Positions 25,401-38,400 of a DNA stretch of 43,266 bases are shown one piece after another. Each line of letters starts with the position of its first letter. The stretch's first letter is position 1. The notes beneath the pieces are model-generated. The model saw nothing but the letters and a program-made list of their open reading frames with translations, was not told the DNA's origin and did not search any database. Made by a program: the position numbers and the translations under genes. Source of the stretch: Sphaeroforma arctica JP610 (taxonomy: Eukaryota > Opisthokonta > Ichthyosporea > Ichthyophonida); NCBI RefSeq assembly GCF_001186125.1, contig NW_014040237.1, positions 14,214 to 57,479 on the forward strand. Direction: 5' to 3'.

Positions 25401-26482
25401 CTTGACATTTGACAGTTGACACATGCCAGCAGCCTACACTCTACAGTTCGCTGTTTTGTTTTTTGCTCTTTTGTTTGTTTGTTTTTTTTTCAAAATAATA
25501 AACAAATGAGAAGAAAATTGTTTTACAAATCAAAATAATACCAGGCCCCACTCATAGGGGCCAGGGCCCAGGGATCAGGGGCCGCCGACTGCCGAGTTGC
25601 CGACCCGGGGCCAAGCCGCCAGGGCCTATTCCGCACCAGAGTCCCAGCCTATCAGTGCGTAATTGATTTTTTTGATTCTGAAAAGTTCAGAAGAAGTGAA
25701 AAAGATTGATCATCACTTTTTCATACAATAATTACTTTTATAATAAAACCATTTTAAAACCGGTTTTGGGACCACGAATCGAGATTTTATTCGTTCTGGG
25801 GCCAAAAGATATATATCAATTGATTACCGTGCAAGTACGTTTTTTTAATAGTTTATACCGTACTATTCCAAGGCTCACTCGAAATGCTCCCCGTAGCAAT
25901 TGGCGGGAAGTACATATTATTACGTTCACTCACTGGACAGTTCTGAATTTGCTTGACCCCAAACCCCATCCCACAGCGGCATTCGGCCATCGCATCTAAA
26001 AATATTTTTCTGTCCACTTTACCAATAACAAAAAACTCGCGGGAGAAGAGATCAGCACTTCAGTAGTCTCACAGAAGAAAGTAAACAGCGAGGTTTCAGT
26101 TTTACGATTTAGTAATTTAGACCCGTTTGTGTCGTGTGTGTATACCTGTATGTACACGCTGTTTTTACAATTATCTTTATATTTCAATCCCCAGGAATAT
26201 ACAGGCTAGGAAGAGACCGAAGGGCCTTGCTATATACTCAAATTACATTCGTGTGCCATTGCATACGTGTGTCGTTGTGTTCCCTAGTGAGGATTGGCTT
26301 GATATATTCAACCCGGAATTTATCTGAAATTCTTGGTAATAAGTATACGAGGTAGTATATGTATATGTATATGTATATAATTCCATAGTAAGGCGCTTTC
26401 TTAAACGCGCAATACCAAAGGAGGTTGGGTGTAACATATTAGATATAATCTGGTCTTTGTAGTGCGTTTACACTTTTGAAAG

Positions 26483-29400
26483 ATGGCAGCCATGGATCCT
26501 GCGTCCCTGTTGGACTTCACACAGGAGCTCAACGTGCAACTACTAGACTCGGTTGTGAATGCGATGAACAATCCGCTAACGCCACAACAACAGGAGATTG
26601 CAAATCAGGTTGGTTATAGATGAGTCATTGGTTTGTATGCTTTGAATGTGTTTAGGTTGATGAAACATGATCGAGTTGTGTCCGTAAACTAAGAATTAAG
26701 GAAAAATATACCCTACGAGTGTTTTTATTGTTATAATCCGGTCACACTGTATCTCAAGATTAAAAATATTATTAGCCTTTATTTTCATCATTTGACTGTA
26801 GTTTACCGTATATCATATTCCTATGACCAAGCGCGAATGAGCAACATCCTGGCTGTATCGTATTGTAGAAGATAGCATTCCAGGTTTCGGCAAAATTAAT
26901 TTGCAATAGTCGTTCACTGTGCACATTTAAAGATTTATAATCTAACCGGGACTCTTAATTTCAAGTAGTAATCTTCTACCTATATATACTTCAAGGTGAC
27001 CTTATTATTATTGATGGCGTTGCTGTCTTATATGTGTGAATAATTATGTATGTATGTATATATTTATGTCAAAGTAAGAATATACATTATGCTTTTGTAC
27101 TTATTATTATTATGTATAGTATGTATGTATATATGCATGTATATATATGTGCTCATATACTTGTACCAAATTATGAAATACTCGCATATCTAATTTCATA
27201 TATATATATATATAGGTGTGGGTACGTAGCTATTATTATTATGAAATAATTTGGCAAGGGATTTCAAATATATCTACTAATACGTGTACATATAACCGCA
27301 ACTATCATAAAATATGGGCTTACGAATATGTGCATTATAATGCAAAAATAAATCCCCCATTTTTTTTGTTTCCCTGTACATGAAAAGAATTGTCTATATA
27401 TGTGTGTGTGTGTGTGTGTGTGTTTATGTATATATATATATATATATATGTATGTATAAATATATATATATATATAATATTTATGGCCCTGCCTTCCGTG
27501 CTTTATATTTTATATGTATGTATGTATATAGCATACGTTTTTTATTTCAGCGCGTGAGTTGACCTGTTCGTATCTATATACCATAGTATACACTCGCATG
27601 ATCATATATGTGAACATTTCTTATTTTAATTTGTTCATGTGATATTGCCACATCCATACTTATGTTCGAGTGCATATCTTCATGTTTATATTTTTGTCTT
27701 TGTGTTCGTTACAACCACATTCGAATAACACAATGAATTTGTGGCTATCATATTCATATCTATATGTTTGTCATTTATGTTTATTACACACACATTCGAG
27801 CAACACACCGTATATGTGGCTATTCATGACCTGTAAAAGATGTTGTATGTTTCCTTGATTGCAGATTTTATATCTGATTGTACATACATACACATGTATA
27901 CATTAGCAAGTAGAAAACTATATTTGACTTTCTTCTTTGAAAATGAAATGAAACCATGTATCGTCTCGATATATGCATGTATACTGTAGGCATGCACATT
28001 AATTGACATAGGCTGTTCGTTATCTGCGATTAGTATAGGATTATACATATTCATGATCTGTAAGAGATGTTGCATCTTACTTTGATTGCAGATATTATGG
28101 TGATATCTGATAAAACATACATCCACATATATAAATGCGCAAGTAGATAACTATATTTGACTTTATTTATTTAAAGTGAAATGAAACCATATATCTTCTC
28201 GATATAGACATGTATATGTGGAATAAACATTTATATCCATATATGTATATGTACCCTGATTCATCTTGTACAACTGAAAAGGCCTACTAGTTTATATGTA
28301 TGGGTATGGGTACTTACATCTTCTCTATAGTCCGATATTCTGATAGCTTCATATTATCACATTTGTCTGTATGGTCGTATACATGAATGTACGGGTATGG
28401 GTATCAATTCCTGGTTCACGTGGTAGATTGTTTGCGCGTATGATGTATAATCCCTTTGCATGCTTTAAATTCTGCTTCTAGTTTTACACTCAGGTGGTTC
28501 ATGCGTGCTTATGCATATACAGTTGATTTCGTCCCCATTTACTAATATTCTCGGATTCTATCTATAGTTTGATGTTCTGGCGTTCTTACACAGCCATGCG
28601 TGTATATGGCCTAGTACAAAATTTGTAAGTATTCGAATCGATAGTATATTGTGGCGGATGGGCGTTTGTTGACTTCTAACTGCTTTTGTGATTACATTTA
28701 GGTACTGACGCAACTCAAAGATACGCCAGATGCATGGACGAGGGTTGACAAGATCCTGGATCAGTCGCAGAACCCGAGCACGCGGTTCTATGCGCTCTCG
28801 ATACTGGAATCAACCATTGCTACAAAATGGAATGTGCTTCCCACAGACCAACGAGAGGCTGTCAAGGAGTTTATAGTGAGTATGATCATCCGCATGTCCT
28901 CAGAGCCACAGCAAGGGACAGATAGAGTGTTCATCCGGAAACTGAATATGATATTAGTAAGTGGTATCTGTATTTGGATTTGATATAAATTCAATAGGTA
29001 TTGTTTGCCTGGTAATTTGTTAGTGCGAATAATTGTGCCACACAGGCGTGCGAGTATCTATTCGAATGGTAGAGTGCAAAGTGGAGAACTTTTTACTTTT
29101 GTTGGAAGCGAACTGTCCATCTGTCAATTGATGTTGTATTACGCCTATTCCAAATAAGGGACGACCTACTAATGGTCTGCAATTAACTATCGAACTCGTA
29201 GGTACAAATCGTCAAACAAGAATGGCCGCATGCATGGCCTTCATTCATTCCGGATATTGTAGGGAGTAGTAAGACATCTGAGTCGCTGTGCGAGAACAAC
29301 ATGGCTATCCTTAAGCTGCTGAGTGAAGAGGTGCGTAATATCAGCTGTACTTGTGTGAGAGTGGGCTATATCGTGTTTCTAGTAGTGTGTGCTATTTTGT

Positions 29401-32400
29401 AGGCTTTTTCGAGGCGGTTTCAGATGCCACCAAAATCAAAATGTATATCAACCGTTTCCTGGGATTTTTTAGTCAATTGTGTTGGATTTCACGGTCCTAT
29501 TCAGTTGTAGGGTTTTAGAAATGGCGCATCTCTACGGACGGATCTCTGGCATACCTTATTACCCATCACTCGAATGCCGCATATGCAGAGCAGAGCGACT
29601 TTGCGCACGAACCAGGAGAATTATTTCTCATGGCCAATATTTAGATCTCATACACTCCAATGGAGATGCAGCTGCTCGAAGACACTTTCGAGTACTCCCT
29701 TCCTTATAGGCTTCATCGACTCGTGGCCAATGTGTTAGTTTATTTTATTCTCCAATCATTGGTCGTTGATATTTATATGTATATATATATATATATTGAG
29801 TGATTTAGTGATTTATATTGTTCGCCAATGATAGGTCTTTGAGTACTCTTCGGGCAAGATGACCGTGGCCAAGGCGCGTGCTCTGAAGGATTCGATGAAC
29901 TCGCAGTTCTCGATGATTTTCGAGCTGTGCATGTTTGTGTTCGAGAACACGGATGGTGTCTCACTGATCAAGTCAACGTTGGAAACCCTGCTATGTTTTC
30001 TGTCGTGGATTCCCATCGGGTACATCTACGAAACTCAACTCATTGATATATTAACGATGAAGGTATGGGTGTGGCCGTGTTGTCTGTTTTCTCCCGGATG
30101 CGATGCGATGGTCTCGTGTGCGTATGCATATGCATATATTATTCAGTAGATAGCTGGATATATGCAGACGAGCTGTCTACAAACGTGTATAACCTTCTCA
30201 TGCATACTACCTTCGTCTGTGCCAGTGAATCAAATTAAATGTTATCGTTTGGTGCTGGACTATGCGCAATTGCCAACCCAGAATTAATAACTTGTGCGGT
30301 AAATTAAGTTTGCACTCATAATGTTAAATCGCCTATTGCAGTACCTTGGAGCCGAATCGTTCCGGAATCTAACCATCATGTGCTTAACGGAAATCGCAAG
30401 CATCAAGACGTCCAGTTCGCCGGGCGAGGGCGGGTTCTCGGAACAGATTGTTAAGATGTTCACGCAAACCATGAAGCAGCTCACTATCATTCTACCATCA
30501 TCCATCAACATCAAGTATGAGATGCGTGTATGCACTTGTGGTGCTAGTGGTTGAAAACGTACTTGCCCGCCCATTGCCACGTGCGTATAGCTGGCTGTAT
30601 TGTTTAATATGGCTGATGTGTACGCAGTCCTTCCCGCTAGTTCGCTCTCAATTCACTCTCTGCAGCCCCTGTTTTTCTGTTGCCCTTGTTTTCTGCAATA
30701 TACTGGTATCCAGTCTCGACTCCCTCGATGAGTCTCTTCTATGCGTTTACTTTCTGCTATATGTGGGGTTGTCAATCTATACTTTCTGAGTAAATGGTAT
30801 GTGAACACAATGGATTGGGGGTCCACATCTCGGGTGTTTGTTCTCTCTTCAGATCATTCAAATTGGATTGTCCTGTCCGTCTTCGCTTTCTAGGGCGTTG
30901 TGTGAATTCACACATGGCTCACTAATCTTCCTTAGCGATGTGTGTACTCTATTGGTTGGTAGGACTTATCTTGAATATTATGGCCCGGTGCGTACACTCA
31001 CTCGCACGCCATCCACCTCTTGCTCACAGGGAGGCTTACAATGACAGCAGCGACTTCCACCAGCAGTTCATCCGTGCACTGGCGCTGTTCTTAACATCGT
31101 ATCTTAAAACGCACCGCAAGTTGCTGGAATCTAAGACCGATAATATTGAGGTCAGACAATTACTTTTGGATGCGCACTACTACTTAGTACTGATATCCGA
31201 GGTGGAGGATACCGAGATCTTCAAGGTATGACTGCCTAAAGATGAGCGATTCAGCTCTAAATAGCTTTTTACACGACCTGGTTAAATTTTTATTTTTAGA
31301 ACTGCTGTCTATATTTGGCAACACCAGTGCGTTCTCCATGATGTTGAGGGCTTGTTTCTCCACCGTCAATTGTCTAGCATTGATACATTTGACTAAAACA
31401 ATTATCATTGATGGGGTTGTCGATAACAGCTAACACTGCTACCTTTGACTACTAACTCTCCTACCCTCCTCTATGACAGATTTGCTTAGAATACTGGCAC
31501 TCACTGACGGATGGTCTCTATAACGAAAGCCCATATACCGTCTCTACCATGTACTCCAACTCGTACTCGTCATTCAACACTCCACAACCCACAGTGGTAA
31601 GTTGTTCGAACAAGTCAGGCTATTGTCGTTTTAGTGGCATGACGCACTACTCTATTTACGTGAGGGATGCATGTTATATGTATGTACTTATATTACATAT
31701 CGCCTTCCATGCTTAATCCCGGTAGTATGTAATATATATATATTCTATAAGTGTGATCTGTGGGTAGCCACGTACAGAAATTCTAGGTGCCCCGATTGTT
31801 TCCACGTGGAAAAGTGATAATGTGCATATCTAATTCTTCTTCACGCCATCTGTTCACAGTCACCGCGGCGTGAACTCTACAAAGACATCCTAACGTTGGT
31901 GCGAAAGGTTATGATCACGCACATGGTGAAGCCCGAAGAAGTCCTCATTGTCGAGACCGACAGTGGAGAGATTGTCCGAGAGTTTATGCCCACGCATACG
32001 GTATGTTGTCTCGATGTGCATTGCCAGATTCTGCCCGGCTAGTGCATTTTGCTCGGGAATTCAAGTAAATGTACATACTGCTATTGATAGGTCAGCAAAA
32101 TGTTTGTGTTATGTTCGGAGTGTAAGACTGTGTATTAGCCGCAGGGCTCGTTTGGAGAAATCCTCCTTATTCGTGGCACCTTCCTACGTCCTGACTTTCT
32201 ATCACCTGCCCTCTTCGATTCTCAATACAGGACACACTCAACCAATACAAAACAATGCGTCAAGTGCTAGTATTCTTGACGCATTTAGACTGCTCGGACA
32301 CCAAGAGCATCATGATAGAGAAGCTGCACAGACAAGTCGACGGATCAGAGTGGTCGTGGAAGTCCGTCAACACATTATGTTGGGCGATAGGAAGTATCAG

Positions 32401-35400
32401 TGGGGCCATGTCTGAGGATGATGAGAAGGGGTATGTGCCTGCTGCAGATGGGTGGATAAGTACGCAAATGTTCTAAAAAGTATTATCATTTTTAGCCGCA
32501 TGTGTATATTTTATATTGGAAGTCGTCAGCTTGTTGTGCTGGCGATAGGGGAGTATTGGTTGGGGCGTGTTTGAGGATGACAAGTAAGGGTGTGTGCTCG
32601 CTGCAAACAGTTGGAGATATACGTCGGTGCCTTGGGCAATAGCTTGTGTGGTTTCAAGAAATACGTTTCAATAAGCTCAATATTTGCAATCGGCGTAGGA
32701 TGCCATTTTAGCCTGAGACTCATGAACCTACACATGCGATCCCGAACGGCTTGTCGGAATGTGTTGTGCAAGTAGTGTTATATTGCGAGACGCGCATCGT
32801 CATTGTCATACAACACAATGCAAAACAATCTAATTTCCTATAGTATATATCTTGACGTCCGGTTGTAGTATTTGTCCGCATAGGTGGGCTGTATCATGAG
32901 AACATGCTGGCAGCAAGGCTGCCATATAGCGAATCGGTACTGCATCGTCATTCCTGTTGTTGGTTGTGTTTTGTGCTAGGATACTTCAAATTTGTATATG
33001 TCTGCTCATCTCTTTTATTTTTCTTCGACAGCTTCCTGGTCACCGTCATCAAACATCTGCTTGGCCTGGTGGAACAAAAGAAGGGCAAGGACAACAAGGC
33101 GGTGGTGGCGAGTAATATCATGTACATTGTGGGGCAATACCCGAGGTTCCTGCGCGCGCACTGGAAGTTCTTGAAGACGGTGGTGTTCAAGCTGTTTGAG
33201 TTTATGCACGAGACCCACGAGGGTGTGCAGGATATGGCCTGCGATACCTACATAAAGATCGCGCAGAAGTGCTCGACGCACTTTGTGCACAAGCAGACCG
33301 GAGAGGAGGTGGCCTTCGTGGACGAGATTATGGATCAGATGCATACGTATGTGGGTGGGCTAAGACGTTGCATAGCGGAGGCATGGGTTGGTGGTTTTGC
33401 TTGAATGATGGGGTTGCTTCAAGACGAAATTGATCAGATGCAGGATGTGGGTGGGTGTTTTATTCAGTTTATCTCTCACAACGGAGGCACGGGTCGATGG
33501 GTTCACTTAAATGTGGTTTATTGGTGGGTGCCTGCGTTAGTATGATATTGTGGATCAGATACACGCCTATGTGGTGGGTGGGTGTATTTTTCACCTACCT
33601 GTGATATCGGTTTATGGTGCATATGTCGTCTGCCTACAAACTAATCTTATCTCGTCTTTTTTTTTCTCATTGACTGATTTTTCCTTTGTATTCTGCACAC
33701 CTACAGCATCATTCACGATCTGACACCCCAACAAGTCAACACTTTCTACGAAGCCTGTGGCTACATGATCGCGGCACAGAGCGATGTGACCGAGAGGGAA
33801 AGATTGCTGACCAAGTTAATGCACCTGCCGAATGAGTCCTGGGATAGAATTATCAACATGTTAACAGTCAATATCAACGTAAGTTCTTTCGCCGGTATTA
33901 ATTGGAATTGTAACATTGGAAGTTCATGATTGTTCATGTCATGGGGTAGACATATCAGCATGATAACAGTCAATACCAACGTAAGTCCTTTCGCCGTCAC
34001 TAATTGGAATTGTGACATTGGAAGTTCATGATTGTTCATGTCATGGGGTAGACATATCAGCATGTTAACAGTCAATATCAACGTAAGTTCTGACATGCGG
34101 GTTTCTGAATATTGGAAGTTCTGGTATAAAATTATTATCATGTTATCAGTCAGTTTCTTATTGACATGTTATCAGTCAGTTTCAATGTATGCTCTTTCGC
34201 TTCCACTAGTTGAAAGCTATTGGGAGTTCATAATTATTTATGTTTTGGAATAGTATTACGTTCAGAATTCAAGCTATCAGTCAATAGCAACGTAATATCG
34301 CGTCTTCTTTCTTTTTCTTACTTTGAATTGACATTGGGAATTTATAGTTGTTGGTCAGTGCTGCAAAAGACGAATTCGCATGCGTTGATGTACATATGGC
34401 AGTACAATGGACTGACGGGATTCTTTGCAATGTTAAACAATCCGTATTTCACTACGGAAATGTACTTCATGCCATTTGCTTCCTTGCCTGCTTATTTATA
34501 CTTTTGAGTTTGGATCGCTCTCGGGCATGGATTTGTACATGCACTTTTTGACTTCCAGACATATATATATATATTCGGCTTGACTCTACCACCCACTGAA
34601 CATCCGTAAGCGTGGTATCCCTTTTTTTTTTTTACCTACTTGAATGACTCCCTTGGCTGTCTCGAATGTTGAACGTTCTTCTGCCAATGACTTCTGCTCG
34701 CACTCTCCACTTAGCTGGAATTTAACACCCTTTTTTTTTAATCTCAATCTTTTATCACAGCATCTACAAGAAAAACAAACACTCAAGGAGCTGACGTATA
34801 TCCTCAAGATCAACAGTGCTGTATGCAAACCCGTGGGACATCCATTCATTGTGCAGCTCGCGCGTAACTATATGGATATGCTCAAGGTGTATCAGGCTTA
34901 CAGTGATATAATCTCTGCCGAGATACAGACGAATGGTAAGTTTGTGTGCATTCGGGAATTATACATTTTACAGTCTGATCATATCTTCATTCAATGTGCT
35001 AAGAAAAGTGTACTATTTTGAAACACACTGCCATCGACTGGTGCATGTGAGCCGTGTGTACTTCTGGCTTCGATACAACTCTACACGCAGCTAGTAGATA
35101 CCTTCTGATTGCTACCACGTACTGTACCTGCGATCACAGGTGAGGCAGGGATGCGGTCACAGCAGATCAAGAGCATGCGAGCTGTGAAGAAGGAGGTGCT
35201 GCGGTTGATGAATGCCTGGGTGACCAAATCCAACGACAACGAATTGGTCATGAACAATCTCCTGCCGCCGTTCCTACTGGCGGTACTGACAGACTACCGA
35301 AATAACGTGCCCCAGGCGAGAGAGCCTGAGGTGCTCAGCGCCATGTGTGCCATCATCAACAAACTAGAACAGGTAAGCACGGAGTGTACTTTGTTTATTA

Positions 35401-38400
35401 TCACAAGCTTAGCCCCTAACCCCATCCCGAAGCATGCATTTCACTTCCCGTACTCCTAATACGACAAACTCGTTCTCTGGGTACACTCCACTTATTTATA
35501 TTTCGATACTGGCTGCTTTGCGTATGCGTACTGGAATGTTTTTATACCGCGTGTCCTCCAGACGCGAATACCTCTGCCCATGTGCGATTATAGTTTATTT
35601 ACCTGGTTTCACTCCTATGGTCGTACTGGTGTCTCAGCCTACTCATCGCTTTTTCTGACCCATGCCCACAGAATATCATTCCACAAGTGCCCGCCATTTT
35701 CGAAGCCTTGTTCGGATGCACACTCGAGATGATCAACAAAGACATGAGCGAATACCCTGAACATCGGGCCAACTTCTTCGAGCTGCTCAAGGCCATCAAT
35801 CAATTCGCCTTCCCAGCGCTCTTGGCTATCTCGCCGGATCAATTCAAACTCGTAATAGATAGTATCATCTGGAGTTTCAAGGTATGTTTAAAATTGATTT
35901 TGTTGAGACTTGAACTGCGGAAACTTAACGTACGCGCATGCTTGGTTCACTCTGCTGGTACGATTGTGTGCTCGCAAGCATCTATGGGCGCGATTTTGTA
36001 CTGCCAACCATGATTGCGCGCTTAAAGTCGATGCAATATTTCTATAGAAATACAGTACTGTGATACCATCTATAGCTGGTAGTGCTTGATACACTTCGGA
36101 GATAACAATATAATTGCATATATGTGGTCCGTAGAGCATGGATGTACCTGAACAGGACCTTTTATAATCCCTGGTTAGGTGCGGAGAGTAGATTGTATGA
36201 GGGATTAATAGTCTTTGTGGAAGTGAGCTGTGTTTCTATTGCATCAGTATGGCCGTGATTCTTGCATCCTGCGTATTTGAGGTCTATTATGGAGCGCATC
36301 GGTCAACAAAGTCATACCATCGCACTCCCTAGCAGTACCATCATGTGATGTACCATCATGTGATCCTGACTAATGTCTTAGTACACTTAATAGTCTAATA
36401 CTCACTCCACACTCGTTCCCTCCTCAGCACACAATGCGGAATGTGGCATCCACAGGCCTGAACATCTTGCACATGCTACTGAACAACATCTCGCATGCGG
36501 ACGAGGCACAAGGCTTCTACCGCTTATACTACACACTCCTGCTGGATCATGTCCTTGCGGTCATGACCGATTCCAGTCATCAGTCCGGTATGTCAATGCA
36601 CAGTGCATTATGATGCGAGCACTTTTTTTTGACTGGCATTATTATTGGACTAACAAGGGAAGAACTTTCCGAATAATGTTTCTATTGCTGCGATATCCAG
36701 CGTGCAACCATATATTTTGTTAAGCACACATGTATATGAGCATCTACATCTGCATATGTATGTTTATATGTACCTTACTATGTGCATCCAGAATCTGTGC
36801 TTGTATATGAATTTTATTCGCAGGCAACCCCATCTCGTAAGCAGAACTCGAATTCCAATGTCGTGCAACGGAGCTCAGCTCGTCATTATAAACTATCCTG
36901 TCTCCTTATTTGAATTTTTATTTTTATTTTTTTCTCCCTCTTACAAATCGTCCGCTTGTATTACAACGGGAATTTTACATGTATACGTACTGAATCATCT
37001 AGTATGCACAATGAATTATATTTCTTTTTTTGTTGTTTTGTTTTGTTTTTCTAATTGTACATCGGTCTCTGTTTGACTAACCCTACAGAATTCGAGGATC
37101 TTGCAGCCAATTTAGCGTTTATGATAACTTTAGTAGAAAACAACAAGGTGACGATCAATCTGTTCGAGGCGAATAACCAATCGGGTGCTGTAGTAAACAA
37201 CTCACAGTTCGTGAGGCAACACATCCGCGAACTACTCACGGGCGCCTTCCCAAATCTCACAGCGTATGTGGTTGTGCATCTGTTTCTATATCATACCTCC
37301 ATGTGATTGTGAGTGTAGGTGTGGAAATCGTTATCTAAGAGTGTGTAGTTGGAGATGTGGGCGGAAGTGTATTCACGAGTATTGGCATGTTTTGCGGTAA
37401 GTTGAACCAGATTTCTGCTTCATGGTTTGTGACTGTGCATACGAAGACTATTTACTTGTATCGGTTGAATCCACTTTTTTAGCTTTTCCAGTGCCGTGTA
37501 AGGATTGATTTGTGTTGAGCTGCTCGACTGGTGACATTATCTGTCTGCTAAAGCTTGTCAGGACCAGTTTGTACGTTTTCCATCAAATATGGTGTATGAT
37601 GCTATCCGATTCATAAAGGAGAATGCCTCGCCATTGTTGGACGCAATTGAAGTAATGTCTGAATAATCAATTACTTAAATCTCGCCGTGATGGTACCTAG
37701 GTGTACATTAAGTGCCGTTTGTATGTTGTGCAAGTAATCCGCTGGCGTTTCCGAACAATACCATGTGCTTGTATGTTGTACATGTGGACTCGCATATTCA
37801 AAATATCAATATATCCCTTTTTCCTTCGCATTTTCTGCATCTTCAGGAATTCGATAGAAAATACAGTAGCCACGCTTTTCTCCACCTATATGGATCCCCA
37901 TCTCTTCAGCCAGACCCTACAAGACTTCCTGGTGAACTTGAAGGTATGTGCAGGCAGCTTATGTTATCTACGTAAACGCGTGTGTATTTCTCTAAATCGG
38001 TCGCTGATTTGTCTCTATCCCAACGCCGCAATTCATGTTTCATGAACCATAGTCATAAGGTATATTCACCGTCAGGTACAGGCTATAGCATCAAACTATG
38101 AGTTTTTCACACGTTATATCTCCGTATAATGTCGCCACCGTGTTTGTCGTGTATATGTTTGTATGCGTAGCAGGGCATTCAATCACCTTCTGTAATCACC
38201 GGTGTTGCGTGCGCATATATGTACTTGTCCAAGCATGTAATCTCTGAACATGCACAGAATCACATGTTTATCTAGGTAATCACATTCGTTTATTCTTGTG
38301 GAAGCGGTTTTTTATGCCCGCTTTCCCAGGCATAAACGTCCTCTTTTTGGACGCAGGCTTAGTGAGTGTATCTGAGCGGATAAATTCGGCACATCATTCA

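Larger units (their letters stand above)
23004..26482. other. Divergent spacer between photolyase and exportin-1 genes
   Basis: About 3.5 kb between two divergent start codons, so it must hold both promoters. I see no gene. Contents: AT-rich unique sequence; a CCCTAA/TTAGGG inverted pair (23519-23558); a TACA/TATA microsatellite (24125-24350); an 18-bp palindrome (24503-24520); a GC-richer block (about 24840-25660) with a pol III box-A-like string and three tandem TTGACA units. No reading frame in it shows a domain I recognise. Confidence 0.6.

Noticed and set aside
29479-29709. 76-aa plus-strand frame in exportin-1 intron 3
   Set aside because: No similarity to CRM1; exons 3 and 4 join in phase without it and give the expected family sequence.
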